64,000 nucleotides of DNA. Source: Marinobacter salarius (GTDB taxonomy: Bacteria > Pseudomonadota > Gammaproteobacteria > Pseudomonadales > Oleiphilaceae). Where the stretch lies: NCBI GenBank assembly GCA_000831005.1, contig CP007152.1, positions 2,418,001 through 2,482,000 of the forward strand, written 5' to 3'. Numbering within the stretch: the stretch's first letter is position 1; each line of letters begins with the position of its first letter. Shown one piece after another: positions 18,289 through 27,146 of the stretch. The notes beneath the pieces were generated by a model. It saw only the letters and a list, made by a program, of their open reading frames with translations, searched no databases and was not told where the DNA came from. Both the position numbers and the translations under genes were made by a program.

Positions 18289-19735
18289 TTAACCAACGGA
18301 CCCTTCAAGGCTGACTTCAAGCAACTTGCCAGCTTCCACGGCAAACTCCATCGGCAGCTCCTTGAACACCTCTTTACAGAAGCCGTTCACAATCATGGAA
18401 ACCGCCTGCTCCGGGTCGATGCCACGCTGGCGGCAGAGGAACATCTGCTCGTCGCTGACCTTGGAGGTGGTTGCCTCGTGCTCAACGATGGCCGACTTGT
18501 TCTTGCTCTCGATGTACGGGAAGGTGTGGGCGCCACAGCGGTCGCCGATCAGCAGCGAATCACACTGGGTATAATTACGTGCACCTTCCGCACCCGGGCC
18601 GAACTTCACCAGCCCGCGATAGGCGTTGGAGCTCTTGCCGGCGGAAATGCCCTTGGAGATGATGGTGCTGGACGTGTTCTTGCCAGATGAATCATCTTGG
18701 TACCGGTATCCGCCTGCTGGTAATTGTTGGTCAGTGCCACCGAGTAGAATTCGCCCACGCTGTTGTCACCACGCAGCACGCAACTCGGATACTTCCAGGT
18801 CACCGCGGAACCGGTTTCGACCTGGGTCCAGGAAATCTTGGAGTTCTTGCCAATAGCGGCGCCACGTTTGGTGACGAAGTTGAAGATGCCGCCTTTGCCA
18901 TTCTCATCGCCCGGGTACCAGTTCTGCACCGTGGAATATTTGATCTGTGCATCGTCCAGGGCCACCAGTTCAACAACGGCAGCGTGAAGCTGGTTTTCGT
19001 CGCGCATCGGCGCGGTGCAGCCTTCCAGATAACTGACGTAGCTGCTGTCCTCGGCGATGATCAGGGTGCGCTCAAACTGACCGGTGTTGGCCGCGTTAAT
19101 GCGGAAGTAAGTGGACAGTTCCATGGGGCAACGAACACCCTTGGGTACGTACACGAATGTGCCATCTGAAAACACGGCGGAGTTCAGGCCCGCGAAAAAG
19201 TTGTCGCCTGCAGGAACCACAGAGCCCAGATACTTTTTCACCAGTTCCGGGTAGTCCTGGATGGCCTCCGAAATGGAGCAGAAGATTACGCCAGCCTTGG
19301 CCAGCGGCTCCTTGAAGGTGGTTGCCACGGAAACGGAGTCAAACACGGCGTCAACAGCCACGCCGGCAAGCTTTTCACGCTCGTGCAGGGGAATGCCCAG
19401 TTTCTCGTAGGTCTTGAGCAGCTCAGGGTCACTTCGTCGAGGCTCTGGGGCATGTCTTCCTTGCGCTTGGGCGCGGAGTAATAGGAAATCGAGTTGTAGT
19501 CGATTTTCGGATAACCCACGTGTGCCCAGTCCGGCTCGTCCATTTCCAGCCAGCGACGGTAGGCCTTCAGGCGCCATTCCAGCATCCATTCCGGCTCTTT
19601 CTTAATGGCGGAAAGGCGGGCAATGACGTCTTCGTTCAGGCCGGGCTCGAACGTGTCGGCTTCGATGTCTGTTACGAAACCGTGTTCGTATTCCCGTTTG
19701 ATCAGCTCGTTCACCTCTTTATCGGTGGTCGCCAT
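18289..19735 (-). pseudogene. sufB: Fe-S cluster scaffold subunit SufB, frameshifted as given
   Basis: Three frames join to about 482 residues, the normal SufB length. N-terminal part: MATTDKEVNELIKREYEHGF. Middle: [38 protein letters not shown] and [20 protein letters not shown]-terminal: [20 protein letters not shown] and [11 protein letters not shown]. The frame breaks near 19430 (one G missing in GTGGACC) and near 18683 (one G missing in CTGGGCAAG); both repairs give canonical sequence. SufB is the essential scaffold and no second Fe-S scaffold is in view, so loss of function is implausible and I infer consensus error. The ATG at 19735 is first in the operon, about 200 nt from the predicted transcription start. 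Confidence 0.9.
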
Positions 19736-20188
19736 GATCGTCGCTCCGTATTCTCTCATCTCGGGCCTTGCAGCCCCTGGTGTCGCCGGTAGTCTCGTGT
19801 TCAGGGCTGCCGGGCGGATGTCATAAATTCATGCGTCGCAGTGATCGCCCCAGATCTGGGTGCGCCCTGCAATCGGTTTTTGGATGACGGATTGGGTGCG
19901 GCCCTGTTGAAAATCAAGGGCAATATCCGTTTCTTCTGGTGAGTGAGTATACAATACCAGAGTAAAATAGTCAGGTATTAAATTGCGCGTGTCGTGATTA
20001 TACCTTAATCGACCCTTGTGGCACTAAGGGTGCGGTAATCGGGTCGATAGCCCGGCTCTTTGTGCTATTAGGCGGAGTGTGCCTTCCTGTCTGCGACTAA
20101 AGCCCAATATGGTTATTTTCGGCTAACATGTGTACGCTGACCAGCGCAGGTAAAGCGTGCCTGCAGGGAATGATCAGGAGACCGTGAC
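19736..20188. other. Intergenic region between suf operon and AraC-type gene
   Basis: About 450 bases. It holds the suf promoter-operator and, by inference, a sufB leader of about 200 nt. An open minus-strand frame (19829 to about 20029) has no usable start codon and overlaps the operator. The stretch next to the AraC-type gene has GGAG before the ATG at 20189 but no promoter I can defend. Confidence 0.6.
19946..19978 (-). promoter_or_regulatory. suf promoter overlapped by an IscR type 1-like operator
   Basis: On the minus strand, CTGACT (19969-19974) and TATACT (19946-19951) stand 17 bp apart as -35 and -10. A 25-bp imperfect palindrome covers 19954-19978, with arms ATACCTGACT and ACTCTGGTAT. 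It agrees with the IscR type 1 consensus as I remember it at 23 of 25 places. The operator occludes the -35, so repression by cluster-loaded IscR is expected. No iscR or sufR gene lies next to it. Confidence 0.75.
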
Positions 20189-20542
20189 ATGCACTCAGAA
20201 CCGATGAAGCCCCGCGCGGCTATGGCACCGTTCAGTGCGCGAGTGACTTCGTTGATTGCCGGGCATCTGGAGCGAGGTCGGGTAGGGGTGGAGGCTGTTG
20301 CCTCTCAACTGCACATGAGCCGGCACACGCTCCATAAAAGATTGAAAGAAGAAAATCTGACCTTTGCTGCGTTGCTTGAGGACATCCGGCGTGAACGGGC
20401 GCTGGCCTACCTGAAGGATCGCAGTAAGCCCCTGGTGGAAATCGCTGAACAGCTCGGGTTCTCCGAACTCAGTGCTTTCAGCCGTGCGTTCAAACGCTGG
20501 ATGGGTAAATCGCCAGGAGCCTACCGCTCGCGGGTTGCTTAA
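20189..20542 (+). CDS. Orphan AraC-family DNA-binding domain protein
   Basis: A 117-residue protein made almost entirely of one AraC/XylS double helix-turn-helix domain: HMSRHTLHKRLKEENLTF in the first, VEIAEQLGFSELSAFSRAFKRWMGKSPGAYR in the second. Family members normally carry an N-terminal sensor domain of about 200 residues that is absent here. GGAG precedes the ATG. It resembles the C-terminal part of OruR/ArmA-type regulators. It could be a stand-alone regulator like SoxS or a truncated remnant; upstream sequence shows no sensor domain. It converges with fabB. Confidence 0.75.
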   Translation: MHSEPMKPRAAMAPFSARVTSLIAGHLERGRVGVEAVASQLHMSRHTLHKRLKEENLTFAALLEDIRRERALAYLKDRSKPLVEIAEQLGFSELSAFSRAFKRWMGKSPGAYRSRVA

Positions 20543-20549
20543 GGAATAT

Positions 20550-20588
20550 TGAAAACGCCGGGGCCGCAAATTTGTGCGTGCCCCGGCG
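20550..20588 (-). terminator. Terminator-like hairpin after fabB
   Basis: A nine-pair GC-rich stem (20556-20564 with 20580-20588; CGCCGGGGC) and 15-base loop. On the minus strand it is followed by GTTTTC, a modest T-run. It lies 17 bases past the fabB stop, in the convergent gap with the AraC-type gene. Confidence 0.65.
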
Positions 20589-20604
20589 GTTCGCTGCCGG
20601 GTGG

Positions 20605-21815
20605 TCAGGCTTTCTTGAAGATCAGCGTGCCATTGGTGCCGCCGAAGCCAAAGCTGTTGCTCATCACCAGGGGCAGATCCACGTTGTCCTGCCGTTCCCG
20701 CACGATGGGGTAGCCTTCGGCGCCTTCATCCAGGTTTTCGATATTGGCTGACGGAGCAATAAAGTTCCCCCGCTGCATGATCAGGCTGTAGATGGCCTCG
20801 TGCACACCGGCTGCGCCCAGAGCATGGCCGCAAAGTGGCTTGGTTGAGCTCAGTGGCGGTATCTTGTCGCCAAAGGTTTCCTTCAGGGCTTTGAGTTCGG
20901 TGACATCCCCCGCTGGCGTGCTGGTGCCGTGGGTGTTGATGTAGCTGATCTCGCCATCGATGTTTTTCATCGCCTGCTGCATGCAGCGAATGGCGCCTTC
21001 ACCGCTGGGCGCCACCATATCGGCGCCATCAGAGGTTGCGCCGAAGCCCACCAACTCGGCCAGGATGTTGGCTCCGCGAGCTTCCGCATGCTCCAGGGCT
21101 TCCAGTACCAGGATGCCGCCGCCGCCAGAGATGACGAAACCGTCCCTATCCCGATCGTAGGTGCGGGAGGCTTTTCCGGGGGTGTCGTTGTATTTGGTGG
21201 ACAGCGCACCCATGGCGTCGAACATCAGGCTCAGCGTCCAGTGGATGTCTTCACCGCCACCGGCAAACATCACGTCCTGGCGGCCCAGGGCAATCATATC
21301 GGCAGCATGGCCAATGGAGTGGGCACTGGTGGCGCAGGCTGAGGTGATACCGTAGTTGATGCCGGTAATGCCAAATGCCGTAGCAAGAGAGGCGTTGATA
21401 GCGCTGCCCATGGTGCGGGGCACACGATAAGGCCCTACACGACGGATGCCTTTCTCACGGTGGGTGTCGATGGCGTCCATCAGTTCCACCGTTGATGCAC
21501 CGCCAGCGCCGGTAATGACGCCGGTTGAGTTGGCGCGGATATGCTCTTCTGTCAGTCCTGCTTGCTCAATGCTTCTTTCATCGCCAGGTAGGTGTAGCCG
21601 GAGGCCGGGCACATGAAGCGCATCAGTTTGCGGTCGATCAGTTCCGGCAGATTCAGGTCAATCTGTCCGCATACATGGCTGCGCAGACCGTTGTCCTTGG
21701 CTTCCTGGCTAAAGCCAATGCCAGGAATTGAATCCCGCAGGGACCGGGTTACTTCGTCTTGATTGGTTCCGAGGCTGGAGACGATTCCCATGCCTGTAAT
21801 AACAACACGACGCAT
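20605..21815 (-). pseudogene. fabB: 3-oxoacyl-ACP synthase I (FabB), frameshifted as given
   Basis: Joined frames give about 403 residues. N-terminal part: MRRVVITGMGIVSSLGTN. Catalytic Cys in [15 protein letters not shown]; His residues in [11 protein letters not shown] and [12 protein letters not shown]; end [16 protein letters not shown]. FabB elongates unsaturated intermediates made by FabA. The frame breaks near 21560, where AGCAAGCAGG would read AGCAAGGCAGG ([11 protein letters not shown]). It follows fabA by 10 bp as the usual fabA-fabB operon. Loss would make the cell unable to make unsaturated fatty acids by this route, so sequencing error is likeliest. Confidence 0.9.
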
Positions 21816-21825
21816 TTAATGGCTC

Positions 21826-22334
21826 CTAGAAGTCATCCGTAGAATTGAACATGCCGACCTTCAGGTCTTTGGCGGTGTATATTTCCCGGCCATCCACTTC
21901 CATACGGGCATCGGCAATGGCATGGTGAGCTTGCGGCGGATGACCCGTTTGATGTCGAGGTGATACCGAACGAGTTTGTTCGTGGGTAGCACCTGGCCGG
22001 AAAACTTCACCTCACCGCTTCCAAGCGCGCGACCCTTGCCTTCACCTCCGGTGGCTGCCAGGAAAAAACCCACCAACTGCCACATGGCGTCCAGGCCCAG
22101 ACAGCCGGGCATGACCGGATCGTCCACAAAATGAACCTTGAAGAACCAGAGGTCCGGGTTGATGTCCAGCTCGGCAACGATGCTGCCTTTGCCATAGAGC
22201 CCGTCGGTTTCGCTGAAATGGGTAACGCGGTCCATCATCAGCATTTCATTGATGGGCAGTCGCATCTTGCCGGGGAAGAGCGTGCCTTGTCCGCAGGCTT
22301 CCAGATCTGCCTTGGTAAAGTGATCAGGGGTCAT
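21826..22334 (-). pseudogene. fabA: 3-hydroxydecanoyl-ACP dehydratase/isomerase (FabA), frameshifted as given
   Basis: About 169 residues when joined. It begins [17 protein letters not shown] and has the active-site His in [20 protein letters not shown], with the distant Asp in that helix. The C-terminal part, [19 protein letters not shown] through MFNSTDDF, lies in a second frame reached by restoring one G in ATGCC near 21920. FabA introduces the cis double bond in anaerobic unsaturated fatty acid synthesis. Without the repair, the protein would end in unrelated residues at 21861. Confidence 0.9.
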
Positions 22335-22410
22335 AATGCCAGTGTTCCTGTTACAAAATGGTTTCTTATACTTTAGCTGGTATTACCGCTAAGGCTATTG
22401 ACCATTGGTT

Positions 22411-22442
22411 GCAGTTTGCAGTTTGCAGTTTGCAGTTTGCAG
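22411..22442. repeat. Heptanucleotide tandem repeat (GCAGTTT)n
   Basis: Four complete GCAGTTT units plus a partial fifth (GCAG), in the gap between fabA and the ion-channel gene. Seven-base units are a multiple of neither helical turn nor codon. Slippage could vary the copy number, and the tract lies upstream of the minus-strand fabA start at 22334, where it could affect spacing in the promoter region. Confidence 0.9.
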
Positions 22443-22514
22443 TCGGGCACAAATTTTCTGTGACGATTTTCCACTTCGCCATGGCGACGCCACCCTGGCC
22501 AACGACTCCGGAGG

Positions 22515-23345
22515 TCAGCGCCCCCCGGATTTTTCGGATACCTGCTTCGTCAGTTCCTGCAGCTGTTGCTGAACCGCCTTTAACTGGCGTGCGATCTCGT
22601 CCCGTTCATCGTGGGCTTTCTGGGCCTGCTCCGCGTTCTGTTCTTCACTCATGACTTCCAGGATCGCCCCTATCATCATGTTGAGGAATACGAACGCCGT
22701 CAGGAATATGAACGTCAGGTAGTAGAGCCAACTGAGCGGGTAGGATTCCATCGTGGCATACATTACATCCGTCCAGTCCTCGAAGGTTGCCACCCGGAAC
22801 AGAGTAAGCATGGCTATGGCGACATCGCCCCAGAGCGTCTCGTCCACGTCGGCAAAGAACATTGAGCCCATGGCCGCATAAATGTAGAAAATGATAAACA
22901 TCAACAGGGCGATGTAGCCCATGCGCGGGATGGCTTTCAGAAGAGAGTTGATCAGGAATCGCAGCTCTGGCACCACAGAGACCAGGCGCAACACCCGGAA
23001 CACACGCAACAATCGACCAAGCAGCACGGCGTCGGAGTTGTCCAGGGGGATGAGGCTACCAACTACGACCAGTGTATCGAACAGGTTCCAACCATCCATC
23101 AGAAAGCGTTTCTTGTTGGGGCAGGCAGCAAAGCGGAACAGGATTTCTATCAGAAAAAATACGGTGATGGCGCTGTCCATCACGCTAAGGGAACCCTCCA
23201 CCAGTGGCGGAAGCTCATAGGTCTTTGCGCCAATGGTGAGCGCCGACAGGATGATAATGCCGATAACCACGCTCTGGAAGATCCGGCTGGACTCTATGCG
23301 GCGCAGTTGTTCGAATCCGGTTGTAGGGCTTGGTTGGGCAGACAT
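22515..23345 (-). CDS. Voltage-gated cation channel (NaChBac/BacNav-like) with acidic filter
   Basis: A 276-residue single-domain channel that should assemble as a tetramer. S1-S4 span about 20-135. The S4 voltage sensor has Arg at 111, 114, 117 and 120 in GRLLRVFRVLRLV. S5, a pore helix and S6 follow (about 143-230), then a C-terminal helix with heptad character (about 235-270) like the BacNav bundle. The filter is T187-F-E-D-W-T-D193, whereas sodium-selective BacNavs carry TLESWSM. Two extra Asp in the ring suggest calcium permeability (inference). No strong ribosome site precedes the ATG. The repeat tract at 22411 lies downstream. Confidence 0.85.
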   Translation of the reverse strand: MSAQPSPTTGFEQLRRIESSRIFQSVVIGIIILSALTIGAKTYELPPLVEGSLSVMDSAITVFFLIEILFRFAACPNKKRFLMDGWNLFDTLVVVGSLIPLDNSDAVLLGRLLRVFRVLRLVSVVPELRFLINSLLKAIPRMGYIALLMFIIFYIYAAMGSMFFADVDETLWGDVAIAMLTLFRVATFEDWTDVMYATMESYPLSWLYYLTFIFLTAFVFLNMMIGAILEVMSEEQNAEQAQKAHDERDEIARQLKAVQQQLQELTKQVSEKSGGR

Positions 23346-23424
23346 GGGAAAACAGCAACTCCATAACGATCGCGGAGCCTGAATTCTAAAGGGAGTGGGC
23401 CGGATTGGGTAGCGGGAACTGCGC

Positions 23425-23880
23425 TCAGGCGTTGGCGAGTATGATCCGCCACTGCTCTTCAGTAACGGGCATCACCGACAGGCGGTTGCCACGCCTGATC
23501 AGCGCCAGGCCATCAAGCCCCGGCAGGGACTTGATTTCATCCAGTGGGATCAGTCGTGGCAGTTTTTTCTCAAAGGCCATATCCACGGCCTGCCAGCGCG
23601 GTTTTTCCGGTGTGCTTTTGGGGTCGTAGTAGGGCGAATCTTCCCGGAACTGGGTCGGGTCCGGATAGGCGGAAGTCACGACGCGGACAATCCCTGCCAC
23701 GCCAATGTGTTTGCAGCTGGAGTGGTAAACAAGCACGTCGTCCCCCTCGGCCATTTCCCGCAGGAAATTTCGCGCCTGATAGTTGCGCACTCCGTCCCAG
23801 GGGATGGTCTGATCCTTCGCGTTCTCAAAGTCATCAATGCTGCATTCGGACGGTTCGGTCTTGACCAGCCACTTTGCCAT
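23425..23880 (-). CDS. EVE domain protein
   Basis: A 151-residue protein made of one EVE domain: WLVKTEPSECSIDDF at the N-terminus, WDGVRNYQARNFLREM, DDVLVYHSSCKHIGVAGIVRV, YYDPKS and KPRWQAVDM. EVE domains are PUA-like folds that bind modified bases in DNA or RNA; stand-alone bacterial copies are common and mostly uncharacterised. The cage-forming aromatics appear present. It sits between the channel and TrhA on the same strand with gaps of 80 bp, so co-transcription is possible but unproven. Confidence 0.88.
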   Translation of the reverse strand: MAKWLVKTEPSECSIDDFENAKDQTIPWDGVRNYQARNFLREMAEGDDVLVYHSSCKHIGVAGIVRVVTSAYPDPTQFREDSPYYDPKSTPEKPRWQAVDMAFEKKLPRLIPLDEIKSLPGLDGLALIRRGNRLSVMPVTEEQWRIILANA

Positions 23881-23959
23881 CGCTCGGCTCCCGACATGAT
23901 GAGGTTATACAGTATAACCAAAATCCGGCTCGTCTGGCCGTTATGGCACAGTCACGCTG

Positions 23960-24648
23960 TCAAAGGGTATGGGGCAGGACGCCGTAGTAGATTGCGCTGA
24001 AGTGCAGGGCGCTGCCGCCGATGACGAACAGGTGCCATACCGCATGCATGTAGGGAATGCGGTCCGCGAGGTAGAAGCCGACGCCGGCTGTGTAGACCAC
24101 GCCACCCGCGATGGTCAGGTAGAGGCTGTCTCGCTGATGCTCGCTACCAGGTCCGATGAGGCGAAGGTGATCAGCCAACCCATGGCAATGTAGATACCTA
24201 CACGTGCCAGTTTGAAGCGGTTCTGGAAGATGACTTTCAGAACCACGCCGGTAGCCGCCAGGGACCAGATGATGGCAAACAGGGTCCAGCCACTGGTGCC
24301 GCGCATGTTGACCAGCAGGAAAGGGGTGTAGGTGCCGGCGATCAGCACGAAGATGGCGCAGTGATCCAGGGTCTTGAACAGCGCTCGCATCCGGGGGTGG
24401 CGGGCACCATGGTAAAGCGCCGATGCCAGGTAAAGCATGATCAGGGACGCGCCAAAAATACTGAAGCTGACGATCTTCCAGACATCACCCAGTTGGCTGG
24501 CCGCGACGATCAATGCAATCGTGCCGATCACGCCAAGAAGGGCGCCGAGACCGTGGGTGGCGCTGTTCAGCCATTCCTCGATACGGTGATGGACGGATTC
24601 TTCGGGGTTCTCGCGAGCTTTCATGGGTGCCTGGTTCGGTTCTGTCAT
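23960..24648 (-). pseudogene. PAQR/hemolysin III family membrane protein (TrhA), frameshifted as given
   Basis: About 229 residues with seven predicted membrane helices. Conserved features: NSATHGLGALLGVIGTI with the first metal-site His, [32 protein letters not shown], and at the end [17 protein letters not shown] with the second His cluster. TrhA maintains membrane energetics and fluidity; the hemolysin name is historical. The frame breaks near 24130, where GAGACAGC would read GAGGACAGC (SISEDSLYLT). Start at 24648 is kept; an internal ATG at 24624 is possible. I infer sequencing error. Confidence 0.85.
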
Positions 24649-24739
24649 GCCGCTACGGTACTTCAGCGTACAGGTGTACGCAATAGACGAAGTGTGACGT
24701 GTTGTTCAGCTCGAGCCTGTAATGACGCTGTTCGATGGA

Positions 24740-25450
24740 TTATCCCGAGCTGCGGCCGTTGCCGGACGCCTTTTTCAGCCTTGAGAAGGTTGCCGGCACC
24801 ACACCCAGCCACGACGCCAGCTGGTTGTCCGGCACCCGCTTGATCAGCTCGGGATACTCGTCCAGCAACAGCCGGTAACGCTCCTGGGCCGGCATCGTTT
24901 GCTTGCGGAATTCCCTCATGCTGGTCAGCTCGGCGACTTCCTCCGTCAGCACAATGGCGAACTTTTCCCAGGCGCCATCCCCCTGTGCCTGAACCGCCGC
25001 CCGGAACGCGGAAAAATCGGCCACCCAGAGGGTTGCGGGGGTAACGGCTGTGAGGCACAGAGTGTTGCGGGAAGTTCGGCTTCTGCCAAAGACAGGCCAG
25101 ATCAGATCCCCTTCCGTGAAAAAATGGTGGATGGCCACCTTTCCCGTCGGTGATTCCCGGAACAGTCGAAGCACACCGTGCTGGATCAGGTACACATTAC
25201 CCCAGGGGCGGTTGTGTCGCTCCAGATCGGTTTCAGCGTCCACCCGGCATTTCTGGAACAGTCCGCCCAGTTCGCTGACGAAGCGCTGTTGGGGGGTATC
25301 GCTGTCGTTGCTCAGATGAATGCCAAAGCAGTGGCTGAGCCCGCTGAGTAACGCATGGGACTCCGGCGCGGGCTCATGCCAGATAATATCCCGGTGTCGC
25401 TCTGCCAGCATGCAGGGGGGCGATGAGCTGGCAATCGGTTCCTGTTTCAT
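24740..25450 (-). CDS. Crp/Fnr-family transcriptional regulator
   Basis: A 236-residue regulator with an N-terminal cyclic-nucleotide-binding-like beta barrel (WGNVYLIQHGVLRLFRES, GKVAIHHFFTEGDLIWPV) and a C-terminal winged helix (PDNQLASWLGVVPATFSRLKK). No Fnr-type Cys cluster is seen, and the cAMP-contact residues of Crp are not conserved, so the signal is unknown. The start at 25450 has AAGGTG at good distance; the frame extends upstream to 25507. It diverges from the AEC permease across about 150 bp and may regulate it. Confidence 0.78.
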   Translation of the reverse strand: MKQEPIASSSPPCMLAERHRDIIWHEPAPESHALLSGLSHCFGIHLSNDSDTPQQRFVSELGGLFQKCRVDAETDLERHNRPWGNVYLIQHGVLRLFRESPTGKVAIHHFFTEGDLIWPVFGRSRTSRNTLCLTAVTPATLWVADFSAFRAAVQAQGDGAWEKFAIVLTEEVAELTSMREFRKQTMPAQERYRLLLDEYPELIKRVPDNQLASWLGVVPATFSRLKKASGNGRSSG

Positions 25451-25597
25451 GGGAGCACCTTGGCTGAGTCGGTTGTCGGAGTTTGGCATCTGGATAGGTA
25501 CATTCAAAATAAATTAAACCAGTTTGTCTTAGCGGCTGAATCAATATTCCTGCTGGTGTTAAACTCGGTGCCTTTCTTGCCCTGTACCGGAGTCAGC

Positions 25598-26518
25598 ATG
25601 GCCGCGGCCCTCGCACTGTTCTATAAACTGCTCCCCCTGTATATCACGGTTGCCCTGGGTTGGGTTGCCGGGCGTTACCTTCAGGCCAGCGGTAAACACA
25701 TCGCCGGTATCATGCTCTACATTGTAACGCCCTCTGTGGTGTTTTCCGGCGTTATGGCGGCACCGCTCTCGACGGAAGTGATCCTGTTGCCACTACTGGT
25801 TTTTACGCTGTGTTCGGTGCTCGGTTTTGCGCACATGAGGATTGCCCGCGGTATGATTTCGGACGGCAGCGCCAGTCTTATTCCGTTGTCGGTGGGCACG
25901 GGCAATACCGGTTATTTTGGCATACCGGTGGCATTGCTGCTGTTTGGTCAGGAAGGACTGGCGCTTTATATCGTGTGCATGCTGGGTACGACGCTGTTCG
26001 AGAATTCCGTGGGCTTCTATCTGGCCGCCCGGGGACGGTACAGCCTCAAGGATTCCCTCGTGAGGGTGGCGCGGCTGCCTTCGGTCTACGCCTTTATGTT
26101 GGCGGTTGTGCTGAACCTGAACGGATTTTCCATCCCGGATGTTTTCACGCCGCTTTTCGACAACCTTCGTGGGGCCTACAGCGTCCTCGGCATGATGATT
26201 ATTGGCATGGGGATTCTCAGTTTTCGTGGGCTGGCGGGCAACCCGCGTTTTACCGGCCTGGCGTTCTTCGGCAAGTTCGTGTCCTGGCCGCTGGCGGCCA
26301 TCGTGCTCTGGTGGCTGGATGCCCGTTTCTTTGGTATCTATAACCTGGCCGTCTACCAGGCGATTTTCCTGATTTCCATAACGCCCATTGCCGCCAATAC
26401 GGTGGTCATTGCCACGCTGCTGGACACCGCGCCAAAACAGGCTGCCGGCACCGCCTTGCTGAGCACCTTGTTTGCCCTGGCGTTTATTCCGGTGATGGTG
26501 GCTCTGGTTATGCCGTAA
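25598..26518 (+). CDS. AEC-family (auxin efflux carrier-like) permease
   Basis: A 306-residue membrane protein with about ten helices. Family features: LYITVALGWVAGRYLQ at the start, a conserved mid-protein TGNTGYFGIPVALLLFG with the helix break, and ISITPIAANTVVIATLLD in the C-terminal half. Bacterial members carry malonate, malate or other small organic acids. The ATG at 25598 has GGAG upstream; the frame is open earlier but the extra 46 residues overlap the promoter zone of the divergent regulator. The substrate is unknown. Confidence 0.85.
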   Translation: MAAALALFYKLLPLYITVALGWVAGRYLQASGKHIAGIMLYIVTPSVVFSGVMAAPLSTEVILLPLLVFTLCSVLGFAHMRIARGMISDGSASLIPLSVGTGNTGYFGIPVALLLFGQEGLALYIVCMLGTTLFENSVGFYLAARGRYSLKDSLVRVARLPSVYAFMLAVVLNLNGFSIPDVFTPLFDNLRGAYSVLGMMIIGMGILSFRGLAGNPRFTGLAFFGKFVSWPLAAIVLWWLDARFFGIYNLAVYQAIFLISITPIAANTVVIATLLDTAPKQAAGTALLSTLFALAFIPVMVALVMP

Positions 26519-27094
26519 CCCGGGGAGCGGTGCGTAAGGTGAGCAAGCCCGCTATCAGGCCGGTGAGCGCGCCAAGCCAGTGGGATTGGACGATGACATG
26601 GCCCCCAATCAATGGGTTTTCGCCAACCGCCGGGTATAGAAACACCTCCGTTGCCATCTTCAGCAGAATGAATGCCAGTATGGTGATGCTCCAGCGGGTA
26701 TCCGTTTTGATATTGAACAAGGCCGTAAACACCAGAAGCCCATGAAGACAGCCTGAAAACCCCCGATACCAGTCAACCTCGGGCGCCGCCAGAAACAGGC
26801 TGAAGAGATGGCGAGAGGGGAGAGAATCAGGTAGCTTATCCAGCTCGGCAGGGGGGGATGCCTTGTGAACAACAGGCCGGTTACCAGTAGCCCCGCCAGG
26901 TTGAGTAGCAGGTGGTTCAGGCCCAGGTGGGTCCAGTGGCCGGTGAGCAGCCGCCAGTACTCGCCGCCAGGAATACCCTCACGAGACCATTCCAGAGCGC
27001 TTGCCGGCCACAGGAATGCAGCCGCCAGAAGCGCTGCCAGTACCGTGAATCGCGGCCAGTAAGGGAACAGTTGTGGTGATCGTGTGTGGGTCAT
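26508..27094 (-). pseudogene. Rhombosortase (rhomboid-like GlyGly-CTERM protease), frameshifted as given
   Basis: About 195 residues when two frames are joined near 26804. Multi-helix membrane protein with EYWRLLTGHWTHLGLNHLLLN (rhomboid-like HxxxN), the nucleophile motif YRGFSGCLHGLLVF (GxSG) and the partner His in VIVQSHWLGALTG. The small size and the WYRGxSGxLHG motif mark the rhombosortase branch, which cleaves and modifies proteins carrying a C-terminal GlyGly-CTERM tail, usually type II-secreted hydrolases. No GlyGly-CTERM substrate is in this window. The end overlaps the AEC gene stop by 11 bp (convergent). Confidence 0.78.
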
Positions 27095-27146
27095 ATGCGG
27101 TTCAAGTTTATACAGGTTGTCGCGTTTATAACCACCCCCTTACGAG

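Noticed and set aside
19829..20029. An unbroken minus-strand frame ending GRTQIWGDHCDA, with GRTQ twice
   Set aside because: It has no ATG, GTG or well-placed TTG, overlaps the suf promoter-operator, and I recognise no family. It could be the tail of a lost gene, but I cannot support it.
22411..22442. Tandem repeat considered as a CRISPR remnant
   Set aside because: Units are 7 bases without spacers, and no cas gene is present.
23300..23325. TTCGAATCC resembling a tRNA T-loop
   Set aside because: It is inside the channel gene N-terminus, and no acceptor or anticodon arms fold around it.
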